Positions 1-5,816 of a DNA stretch of 7,192 bases are shown one piece after another. The DNA is from Bacillota bacterium (GTDB lineage: Bacteria > Bacillota > Sulfobacillia > JAJZIM01 > JAJZBP01): assembly GCA_021798855.1 (NCBI GenBank), contig JAJZBP010000105.1, positions 1 through 7,192 of the forward strand, given 5' to 3'. The notes beneath the pieces are model-generated. The model did no database searches, had not been told where the DNA came from, and was given only the letters and a program-made list of their open reading frames with translations. Both the position numbers and the translations under genes were made by a program. Positions within the stretch are counted from its first letter, which is position 1. Each line of letters starts with the position of its first letter.

Positions 1-1
1 A

Positions 2-376
2 AACTCCCTCCTGTTCCTGCAGGGGAAGGTGCTGCACCGCGCAGCCGGCGCGCTGGGGTTGAAGGGCGAACAATGGGGAGTGATCAAGGAAGAGCAGCCC
101 GGCTACCCGGGCGCGTGGTGGTTGGCGGTCGTCACGGCCATCTACCAAACCAAATGGGTCGCCAACGCCTCCGACGGAGACTTCCTGGCCCTGGGCAGCG
201 GAATATTGGTCTGGCTGTTCGTGGCGCTCATGCCCTGGATTCCAGTCGTCAATGAATTGCCGCGTTACCTCGGGGTGCATCGCTTGGTTTGGCGCCGGTA
301 CTACCGGGAACACGCCGCCGAATACAGCGGTGAGCGGCGGGCGCCGCCGAGTCCCAGCAAGGGAGAGGCCGCCTGA
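2..376 (+). CDS. C-terminal part of an integral membrane protein (5' end outside window)
   Basis: The open frame runs in from the left edge without a start, leaving 124 visible residues. An internal ATG at 29 is probably just a methionine codon, because reading continues upstream of it and no clear ribosome site precedes it. One convincing membrane segment lies at visible residues 59-83 (FLALGSGILVWLFVALMPWIPVV). It is followed by a basic, cytoplasm-like stretch (LPRYLGVHRLVWRRYYRE) and a hydrophilic Pro/Ser/Lys tail. A second, weaker hydrophobic patch (AWWLAVVTAIY) lies at 38-48. The layout of a last helix plus an Arg-rich tail resembles the ends of some b-type cytochrome/respiratory membrane subunits, but no haem ligand or diagnostic motif is visible, so this is only a guess. 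The gene is convergent with the symporter gene and ends 140 nt from it. Confidence 0.6.
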   Translation, partial: NSLLFLQGKVLHRAAGALGLKGEQWGVIKEEQPGYPGAWWLAVVTAIYQTKWVANASDGDFLALGSGILVWLFVALMPWIPVVNELPRYLGVHRLVWRRYYREHAAEYSGERRAPPSPSKGEAA

Positions 377-441
377 GGCTTTCAGTCCAACCGGGCGGAA
401 GTTCGCCGGACGTCCGCCGGACGCACGTCAAATAGGAACCG

Positions 442-483
442 ACGGAAGTTGACCCCCTCGGACCGGAGAGGGTCAACTTCCGT
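442..483. terminator. Long perfect hairpin between convergent genes, probable bidirectional terminator
   Basis: ACGGAAGTTGACCC (442-455) is the exact reverse complement of GGGTCAACTTCCGT (470-483): a 14-bp perfect stem around a 14-nt loop that can pair further (CTC/GAG). It sits between the stop of the left-edge + gene (376) and the stop of the symporter gene (517, - strand), where a shared terminator is expected. Neither side has a clear run of T, so it is not a classic intrinsic terminator. It may instead act as a 3'-end stabiliser or with a termination factor. Confidence 0.6.
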
Positions 484-516
484 TCAGCCCCGCCCCGTGC
501 CGGCGGGATGGTGCAA

Positions 517-2145
517 TCACCGCTCCAGGGTGACCGGATCGGCTTTGATGATGGTCAAGGCTCCCAGAAAGAAAAACAAAACCGCCCAGACGAAGGCCAG
601 CGCTCCGATGAGGCCATGAAGCAGCAGACTGTGCGCTTCGCCGGCGATGAAGCCGCCCAGAATCAGCAGGGCGGCGGACAAAAGGTATTGGGACGGGCGG
701 CGTTTTTTCCAGACCAGACGGACCTGCCGGTGTACTTGCCGCCGGTCCCGCCCGCCGGCCAACGCTTCCCCGCCCATCCAGACGACGGGTGACACCAGGG
801 CCAAACAAAGGCCGATCCACATGGGGTGGATCCCGAGGTAAAACCCGGTGGTGGAGAAGGAATTCAGCGCATACCAGATGAAGGCCGACACCCCTCCGAC
901 GATCATGCTGCAGTAGCCGGCGCGGGCGTTCATGGCCCCCCAGACCAGAGCGCCCAAGGGTAGGCTGACCAGGGCGCCGTTGCGGACCGCAAAGGCGAAA
1001 ACCGACCACCAGGCCGAATTGCTCGGGCGCAGGGTGCCGAGGACGATCAGGACCACGGTGACCACGCCCAGGCTGATCCGGGTATTCAACCTTTCCTGTC
1101 CGTGGTTCCGTGAAAATCCCAGAGCCTTCCCCAGGTCCCGGCCCAGGCTGACGGCGCCGGAAAATTGGTTGGAACCCGCCCAAATCAGGGAAGTGCACCA
1201 GATGCCCAAAACGACCACGACCGAGGCCCACAGGGGTAAACGGTTTTTGATCAGGAGGGCCGTGGCCACGAAACCGTCGGTCGCCCGTGGAAAAAGAAGG
1301 TGCAGTCCCAGACCGGCCAGGGGAGCCATCAACGTCATGAAAGCCAGGGGGATCAGCGAAAGGTACACACCCATCCGGCCCGTGCGTTCATCTTTGGACG
1401 TCAGGACCATCTGCAGTTGCGTTTGGGCCAGGAGGGCGTTGACCACCCAGGTTCCCAACCAAACCAGGATCAGGGGGAGGCCGACCTCCAGCGGGTTGTA
1501 GTAGGTGGGCGGCAGGGTCGTGAAAAGCCGATGGAATCCGTTGTAATAAATGGCTGCTCCGACCATGACCGTGATCCCCAGGTACATCGTGAAGGTGTTG
1601 ACCAGTCCGGTGAGGCTGATGGAAAGCATACCGCCGAAAAGGACATATCCCAACAGGACCAACGAGCACAGGGCCACCGTTTCCCAGGCTGGCACACCGT
1701 AAATCACCCGCAGGATTTGGGCGGTGGCGACCACCGTGGCGATGGAGAAAAGGGGCATGAAAAGGCCGATGATCGCGCCCGCAAAGGCCCGCACCGGCTC
1801 ACCGAAATGGTCGCCCAAGTAGCCCGAGAGGGTGATGACCCGCTTTCGGCGCAAAGGCGTGACCACCAAACCGGCGATCAAAAGCGTCATGACCAGTACC
1901 CCCACGCCGTACCAGACGACCGAGATGCCGTGGAGGACGCTTGCTTCCAGTTCGCTGACCAAGGTGATGGCGCCCGATTGGGAAGCGGAATAGATGATCA
2001 CGTTGAGAATGCTGCCCCGGCGCCCCGCGTGAAAATAGTCCTCGGCCTCGGCTTTTTTCTCCCTCAGGTAGGCGTAACGTCCAAGGTATACCAGGATCAG
2101 GCTGTAGACGACGATGGCGACCAAGAGCCAGGTGGCGATGCCCAT
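517..2145 (-). CDS. Sodium:solute symporter (SSS) family transporter, substrate unknown
   Basis: This 542-residue protein has about 13 predicted membrane helices, the usual SSS (LeuT-fold) size and layout; such proteins use a sodium gradient to carry solutes inward. Family marks are DYFHAGRR at 37-43, just before the broken first core helix; LFGGMLSISLTGLVNTFTMYLG at 169-190, the counterpart of the common GGxxAVxxTDxxQ stretch; QTQLQMVLTSKDERTGRMG at 241-259; and AGSNQFSGAVSLGRD at 323-337, the usual site of the second sodium ligand helix and SRD ending. The usual TD...Q is here TG...N. A long basic cytoplasmic loop (465-486) precedes the last two helices. The ATG has GGGGA 8 nt upstream. It lies 235 nt after the ABC importer operon on the same strand. 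Substrate (carboxylate, amino acid, other) cannot be told. Confidence 0.85.
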   Translation of the reverse strand: MGIATWLLVAIVVYSLILVYLGRYAYLREKKAEAEDYFHAGRRGSILNVIIYSASQSGAITLVSELEASVLHGISVVWYGVGVLVMTLLIAGLVVTPLRRKRVITLSGYLGDHFGEPVRAFAGAIIGLFMPLFSIATVVATAQILRVIYGVPAWETVALCSLVLLGYVLFGGMLSISLTGLVNTFTMYLGITVMVGAAIYYNGFHRLFTTLPPTYYNPLEVGLPLILVWLGTWVVNALLAQTQLQMVLTSKDERTGRMGVYLSLIPLAFMTLMAPLAGLGLHLLFPRATDGFVATALLIKNRLPLWASVVVVLGIWCTSLIWAGSNQFSGAVSLGRDLGKALGFSRNHGQERLNTRISLGVVTVVLIVLGTLRPSNSAWWSVFAFAVRNGALVSLPLGALVWGAMNARAGYCSMIVGGVSAFIWYALNSFSTTGFYLGIHPMWIGLCLALVSPVVWMGGEALAGGRDRRQVHRQVRLVWKKRRPSQYLLSAALLILGGFIAGEAHSLLLHGLIGALAFVWAVLFFFLGALTIIKADPVTLER

Positions 2146-2154
2146 CCCTCATTT

Positions 2155-2165
2155 CCCCGCCGGGG
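2155..2165. promoter_or_regulatory. Small inverted repeat over the symporter ribosome site
   Basis: CCCCG-C-CGGGG is a perfect short inverted repeat that includes the GGGGA used as the Shine-Dalgarno of the symporter gene on the - strand. A neighbouring 10-bp palindrome TTTCGCGAAA (2169-2178) lies just upstream. Either could affect initiation or bind a protein, but both are short enough to arise by chance in GC-rich DNA. Confidence 0.25.
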
Positions 2166-2182
2166 TGTTTTCGCGAAACTTG

Positions 2183-2268
2183 CCGGGCTCCGGCCCCGGC
2201 TCCGGGCTCCGGTCCCGGCTCCTGCCCCGGCTCCTGCCCCGGCTCCGGGCTCCGGTCCCGGCTCCGCC
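2183..2268. repeat. GC-rich tandem/direct repeat array with an exact 29-nt duplication
   Basis: The stretch is built from short units of the type GGCTCC and CCGG. An exact 29-nt segment beginning CCCCGGCTCCGGG and ending GGTCCCGGCTCC occurs at 2194-2222 and again at 2237-2265 (offset 43). Between them, two 12-nt units TGCCCCGGCTCC lie in tandem (2223-2234, 2235-2246). It is strand-biased: C/T/G-rich on +, with almost no A. No gene fits here: reading it gives only Pro/Glu/Gly/Ala low-complexity peptide without a ribosome site. It looks like slippage-prone sequence between the ABC operon and the symporter gene. Confidence 0.75.
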
Positions 2269-2292
2269 CCCACTCTACCCCGGTCCGCCTCC

Positions 2293-2347
2293 GATGGGAG
2301 CGCCCAGGAACGGGACGGGAGCGGTCCCGGTCCCGGGCGCTCCCATC
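2293..2347. terminator. Strong nested hairpin after the ABC operon, possible terminator
   Basis: GATGGGAGCGCCC (2293-2305) and GGGCGCTCCCATC (2335-2347) form a perfect 13-bp stem. Inside it GGGAC (2312-2316) and GTCCC (2324-2328) can pair as well. It begins 34 nt past the stop of the last ABC gene. No T run follows on either strand, so whether it ends transcription, protects the 3' end, or merely reduces readthrough into the symporter gene is unclear. Confidence 0.5.
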
Positions 2348-2380
2348 CCGGGTGGTGGTCTCCGGCGCCGGCGCCAATCC

Positions 2381-3223
2381 CTACCTGCCGGCCGCCTTGG
2401 CGAAGCCGTCCACCAGGTCGAAGGCCGCCTGGCTGCCGGCGGCGAAGGCCTTGCTGGCCTCCTCGTACAGGAGTTCCAGGGCGTGCTGGCGGATTTCGTT
2501 GTAGCGGGGAGTGGCCATGACCTGGAAGGTGCGCGGCCGAGGGAGGTCCACGTCGATGACCTCCCTGATTTTGCCCGGCCGGTAGGTCATGATCAATAGG
2601 CGGTCAGCCAAAAAGACCGCCTCCTCCAGGTCGTGGGTGACGAAGAGGTTGGTGCGCCCGACCTCCTCGAAGAGGCCCACGTAGAATTCCTGCATCATGC
2701 TGCGGGTCATGGCGTCCAAGCCGCGAAAGGGTTCGTCCAGGATCATCACCTTGGGGTCGTTGACCATGGCCCGGGCCAGTTCCGCCCGGCGTTGCATACC
2801 GCCGGACAATTGACTGGGATACTTGCTCCTAAAATCGGCGAGGCCCACCTTGGCCAACACGGAGGCGACCCGGCTGCGCATCTCCCCGGCCGGCATCCCG
2901 GAGGCCCGGCAGCCGAAATTGACGTTTTCCTCCACCGTCATCCAGGGGAACAGGGCCATTTCCTGGAACACCACCAACCGGTCCGGCCCGGGACCGGCGA
3001 CCGGTCGTTCGTCCAAAAGCACCTGACCGACCGTGGAGGTTTCGTAACCGGCCAGGATGTTGATCAAAGTCGTCTTGCCGCAACCGGAGGGACCGACCAG
3101 AACCGTCAGCTTGCCCCGCGGCACGTCCAGGGTGCAGTCCTCCAACACCGGCACGCCGCCGTAGGAGTGGGAAAGTCCCCGCACCTGGAATTCGCCGAAG
3201 ATGCGCTTGGTGATTACGCTCAA
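2381..3223 (-). CDS. ABC importer ATPase 2 (NitT/TauT, SsuB/TauB-like)
   Basis: This 280-residue cytoplasmic protein is the ATP-hydrolysing part of a nitrate/sulfonate/taurine-type importer. All motifs are intact: Walker A GPSGCGKT 44-51, Q-loop Q87, signature LSGGMQRR 139-146, Walker B VMILDE 159-164, D-loop GLD 168-170 and switch histidine H197. FPWMTVEENV (92-101) after the Q-loop is typical of this family. I place the start at TTG 3223 because AGGGAGGGGG (3231-3240) lies 7 nt upstream and homology begins just after it. The frame stays open far upstream, but that part only overlaps permease 2 out of frame. It is 17 nt behind permease 2. The C-terminal helix region (241-262) resembles that of ATPase 1, pointing to duplication. 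It is more conserved than ATPase 1 at the signature. Confidence 0.92.
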   Translation of the reverse strand: MSVITKRIFGEFQVRGLSHSYGGVPVLEDCTLDVPRGKLTVLVGPSGCGKTTLINILAGYETSTVGQVLLDERPVAGPGPDRLVVFQEMALFPWMTVEENVNFGCRASGMPAGEMRSRVASVLAKVGLADFRSKYPSQLSGGMQRRAELARAMVNDPKVMILDEPFRGLDAMTRSMMQEFYVGLFEEVGRTNLFVTHDLEEAVFLADRLLIMTYRPGKIREVIDVDLPRPRTFQVMATPRYNEIRQHALELLYEEASKAFAAGSQAAFDLVDGFAKAAGR

Positions 3224-3230
3224 CCTTGTT

Positions 3231-3240
3231 CCCCCTCCCT
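3231..3240 (-). promoter_or_regulatory. Ribosome site fixing the TTG start of ATPase 2
   Basis: AGGGAGGGGG on the - strand lies 7 nt before TTG 3223. It supports this non-ATG start over any start further upstream inside the permease 2 gene. Confidence 0.7.
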
Positions 3241-4068
3241 TCAGATCCGCCGCTGCCAGGGCATCAGGCGTTCGCCCAGCAGCCGGAGCAGGGCGCTGGA
3301 CAGGTAGCCGGCCACTCCGATGCTCAACATACCCACCACGATCACCGGCAGGATACCGTTGGTGTAAGCGGTCCAGGTCATGCTGCCGAGTCCCGATTCG
3401 GTGGCCGAAGTGACCATCTCCGCCGCGATCAACACGTTCCAGGTAACCCCCATGCCGACCGCCATTCCCGTCATGACGTAGGGCAGAGTGGCCGGGAGCA
3501 TGATCCGCCAAAAAACGTCCCGCGGTTTGGCTCCCAGGGAGAGGGCGGCCCGCACGTGATTTTGGCTGACCTCGCGCACACCGTCCATGACGTTCAGGAC
3601 GATGATGAAGAAGGGGCCGGTGAAAACCAGGAAGTAGATGGTGAGGGAGACGGTCGGCCAGAAGATGATGGCCAGGGGGATCCAGGCGATGGGAGGAACG
3701 GGGCGCAGCACTTCGAAAATCGGGAAAACGAAGCGGCGCACGGTGCGGTTGATCCCCATGGCCAGCCCAAGGGGGACCCCGACGACCACGGCCGCCACAA
3801 AGCCTACCGCGATGTGGACCATGCTGATCCACCAGTTGGCCCAATACCCGGCGGAAGCGACGGATTGGAGCAGGGACACCGCCACGTCTCTGGGTGGGGG
3901 AAGGAGCCGCAGATAGGGAACCTTGAAAGCCACCACCAACGCCCACAGGATGACGAAAACAACCAAAGTCACCGCGCCGCGCAGCGTATGCCGGTTGAAG
4001 GACTGCCGCAGCCAGGGATGGGCCTTGCGCCGGGGGTTGGAGGGAGCCGTTAGGATGCCGGACGCCAT
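3241..4068 (-). CDS. ABC importer permease 2 (NitT/TauT, SsuC/TauC-like)
   Basis: This 275-residue inner-membrane protein has about six helices (first near 31-48) after a basic N-terminal tail. Its EAA loop, the socket for the ATPase, is HVRAALSLGAKPRDVFWRIMLPATLP (171-196), with RAA for EAA and the conserved Gly and Pro spacing. FEVLRPVPPIAWIPLAI (118-134) is the hallmark stretch of SsuC/TauC/NrtB-type permeases. The start is firm: AGGAGG sits 6 nt before the ATG and is preceded directly by the stop codon of ATPase 1 (TAAAGGAGG), so the two genes are tightly linked. Permease 1 upstream is a clear relative, sharing the RPxPPIAWIPLA motif, the EAA loop position and a similar C-terminus (RLMTWESRR versus RLMPWQRR). 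The two probably form the channel as a heterodimer, though two homodimeric systems cannot be excluded. Confidence 0.92.
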   Translation of the reverse strand: MASGILTAPSNPRRKAHPWLRQSFNRHTLRGAVTLVVFVILWALVVAFKVPYLRLLPPPRDVAVSLLQSVASAGYWANWWISMVHIAVGFVAAVVVGVPLGLAMGINRTVRRFVFPIFEVLRPVPPIAWIPLAIIFWPTVSLTIYFLVFTGPFFIIVLNVMDGVREVSQNHVRAALSLGAKPRDVFWRIMLPATLPYVMTGMAVGMGVTWNVLIAAEMVTSATESGLGSMTWTAYTNGILPVIVVGMLSIGVAGYLSSALLRLLGERLMPWQRRI

Positions 4069-4074
4069 TTTATA

Positions 4075-4080
4075 CCTCCT
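4075..4080 (-). promoter_or_regulatory. Strong ribosome site of permease 2 abutting the upstream stop
   Basis: AGGAGG follows the TAA stop of ATPase 1 (4083-4081) with no gap and lies 6 nt before ATG 4068. A ribosome ending ATPase 1 would cover it, which suggests coupled translation. Confidence 0.8.
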
Positions 4081-4956
4081 TTAGGCCAACTCGCGCTCGC
4101 CGGCGCGGAAGGCTTTGAGCGCCTCCTCGTGCACTGCTTCCAGGGCCGCCCGCTTGAGTTCCAGGAAACGGGTGTCGCCGAGCGCCCGGTGGTCCCGCGG
4201 CCGCGGCAAATTCACCTGCAGGACCAACTTGGGGCAACACGGCCGGGTGGTCATCACCACCACCCGGTCACCCAGGAAGATGGCCTCGTCCAGGTCGTGG
4301 GTGATGAAGAACATGGTGAGCCGCGTGCGTTCGAACAGATCCAGCAGAAATTGGTGCATCACGCTCTTGGCCACGGCGTCCAGACCCCGGAACGGTTCGT
4401 CCAACAACATCACCCGCGGTTCGTTGATCAGCGCCCGGAGGATCTCCACCCGCCGCTGTACGCCGGAAGACAGTTCCGCCGGATAACTGCCCTCGATTCC
4501 CTCCAAACCGACCTGGGCCAGGAGGTTCCGGGCCGCTTGCCTGGCCCGACCGAGTTCACGGCGCCTTTGCACCATGGGCCCGTAAACGATGTTTTCCAAC
4601 ACCGTTTTCCAGGGGAAAAGCGCCCCGTTTTGGAAAACCACGATCCGGTCCGACCCCGGTTCCACCGGCCGGCCGGGGGCGGCGATGGGTTTCCCGTCCA
4701 GGAGGATTTCCCCGTCGGTCAGGTCTTCGAAGCCGGCGAGGACGTTCAACAACGACGTCTTGCCGCACCCGGACGGTCCGACCACCACCAGGAACTCCCC
4801 GGCGGCGATCTCCAATGAGCAACGTTCCACCGCCACCACGTGGATGCCGTCCGGGTCGTAAATCTTGGTCACTTCCCGGATGCTGATGTCTCCGCCGGCC
4901 TTGGCGTCAGGCCCGGCCTTCGGCCCGGCATCCGGTCCCAAGCCGCGCACGCTCAC
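4081..4956 (-). CDS. ABC importer ATPase 1 with altered signature motif (NitT/TauT, SsuB/TauB-like)
   Basis: This 291-residue ATPase partners permease 1. Motifs: Walker A GPSGCGKT 60-67, Q-loop Q109, Walker B VMLLDE 182-187 with the catalytic Glu, D-loop GLD 191-193 and switch H220. The ABC signature is LSSGVQRR (162-169) in place of LSGGQ/LSGGMQ: the first Gly is Ser. In an ATPase dimer this signature would complete the site built on ATPase 2's Walker A. The first 22 residues are an Ala/Gly/Pro/Asp/Lys repeat (GPDAGPKAGPDAKAGG at 7-22) foreign to the family, and the fold starts near residue 24. The start is GTG 4956, overlapping permease 1's stop as GTGA. No good Shine-Dalgarno is visible (only G-rich sequence), so translation is likely coupled. 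A later start is possible given the odd N-terminus. A Cys pair (240-241) is also present. Confidence 0.9.
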   Translation of the reverse strand: MSVRGLGPDAGPKAGPDAKAGGDISIREVTKIYDPDGIHVVAVERCSLEIAAGEFLVVVGPSGCGKTSLLNVLAGFEDLTDGEILLDGKPIAAPGRPVEPGSDRIVVFQNGALFPWKTVLENIVYGPMVQRRRELGRARQAARNLLAQVGLEGIEGSYPAELSSGVQRRVEILRALINEPRVMLLDEPFRGLDAVAKSVMHQFLLDLFERTRLTMFFITHDLDEAIFLGDRVVVMTTRPCCPKLVLQVNLPRPRDHRALGDTRFLELKRAALEAVHEEALKAFRAGERELA

Positions 4957-5771
4957 GCCCCCACCCCCCGGCGGCGGCTTTCCCAGGTCATCAGTCGCTT
5001 GCCGGCCAGGCGCACCAAGGCCGAGGACCCGTAACCCAAGAGTCCCAAGGTGAGCATGCCGATGACGATGTTGACGAATTGGAGGTTGGAGTAATCCTCA
5101 TAAATCAGGTAACCCAAACCGGCCTGCCCGGAGATCATCTCGCCGGCCACCAGGGAGATCCAGGCCACCCCCATGGCCACCTGCAGGCCGGTGAAGATCG
5201 CCGGCAGGGAGCCGGGGATGACCACGTGACGGAAGACGTCCCAGGGACGGGAACCCAGGCACTTGGCCGCTCGGAAATAGACCTGGTCGATGGACTGGAC
5301 CCCCAGTAGCGTGTTCAGCACCGTGGCGAAGAAGGCGGCGATGAAGGTGATGAAAATCACGCCCATTTCCGTGGTGGGCAAAACCAGCACCGCCAGGGGT
5401 ATCCAGGCGATGGGTGGGATGGGCCGCAGGGTTTCCACCAGGGGGAAGGCATAGTCGAAGAAAACGCGGCTCCAGCCCAGGAGGAGTCCCAAACCGACCC
5501 CCAACACCGTGGCCAGGGCGAAAGACACCAGCACCCTGACCACGCTGTAGAGGATGTCCATGTAGTAAACCGAAGTGAAGATGGACAATCCATCCGGGGG
5601 ATTGGGACTGAGCCAAGCGGTAACGACGGCGACCGGATCGGGCAACTTGTCGAAGCGCGGCAGGCGAAGCACCGCCGTTAGGACGTACCAGAGGAGGACG
5701 AAGCCAAAAATGCTGGCGACGGCTCCCCAGGAGTCCGGGTTGGTGACCCACCGCTTGAAGCTTATACCCAA
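4953..5771 (-). CDS. ABC importer permease 1 (NitT/TauT, SsuC/TauC-like)
   Basis: This membrane permease of about 272 residues forms part of the translocation channel. It shows about six helices, the family stretch ETLRPIPPIAWIPLAVL (near 113-129) and the EAA loop FRAAKCLGSRPWDVFRHVVIPGSLP (about 166-190), which docks an ATPase. The frame can be extended to TTG 5786, but the ribosome site GGGAGGTG (5784-5777) would then lie inside the gene. TTG 5771, 5 nt after that site, is the better start and gives MGISFKRWVTN. It begins 24 nt after the binding-protein gene and overlaps ATPase 1 by 4 nt (GTGA). It is clearly related to permease 2 in the same cluster, which suggests an ancient or local duplication of a permease/ATPase pair with retention of one binding protein. 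Confidence 0.92.
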   Translation of the reverse strand: MGISFKRWVTNPDSWGAVASIFGFVLLWYVLTAVLRLPRFDKLPDPVAVVTAWLSPNPPDGLSIFTSVYYMDILYSVVRVLVSFALATVLGVGLGLLLGWSRVFFDYAFPLVETLRPIPPIAWIPLAVLVLPTTEMGVIFITFIAAFFATVLNTLLGVQSIDQVYFRAAKCLGSRPWDVFRHVVIPGSLPAIFTGLQVAMGVAWISLVAGEMISGQAGLGYLIYEDYSNLQFVNIVIGMLTLGLLGYGSSALVRLAGKRLMTWESRRRGVGA

Positions 5772-5776
5772 GACCA

Positions 5777-5784
5777 CACCTCCC
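5777..5784 (-). promoter_or_regulatory. Ribosome site deciding the TTG start of permease 1
   Basis: GGGAGGTG on the - strand sits 5 nt before TTG 5771 and lies downstream of the alternative TTG at 5786. This favours the shorter protein. Confidence 0.7.
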
Positions 5785-5789
5785 AAAGA

Positions 5790-5816
5790 CAGTTTTTAAC
5801 TGCCGGCCTTGGCCGG
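5790..5816 (-). promoter_or_regulatory. Two adjacent small hairpins at the binding-protein stop
   Basis: On the mRNA strand, CCGGCC-AA-GGCCGG (5816-5803) closes the last codons of the binding-protein gene and CAGTT-AAA-AACTG (5802-5790) spans its stop. Such structures between a binding protein and its permease often protect the upstream message or limit readthrough, giving more binding protein than channel. That role here is inferred. Confidence 0.35.

Noticed and set aside
403..423. Short palindromes CGTCCG-C-CGGACG and GGACGTCC as an operator
   Set aside because: They are short, GC-rich and downstream of two converging genes, where a regulator site is unlikely; chance is enough.
2183..2268. 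CRISPR-like repeat array
   Set aside because: The repeats are low-complexity units with overlapping boundaries and no regular unique spacers; no cas genes are nearby.
1300..2520. A 406-residue + strand open frame
   Set aside because: It is antisense to the symporter gene, has a Gln/Asp/His/Gly-rich composition typical of reverse-frame reading in GC-rich DNA, and shows no domain.
2381..3946. A 521-residue reading that joins ATPase 2 to a long N-terminal extension
   Set aside because: The extension lies over permease 2 in another frame and is Arg/Pro/Gly-rich nonsense; a good ribosome site and TTG at 3223 mark the real start.
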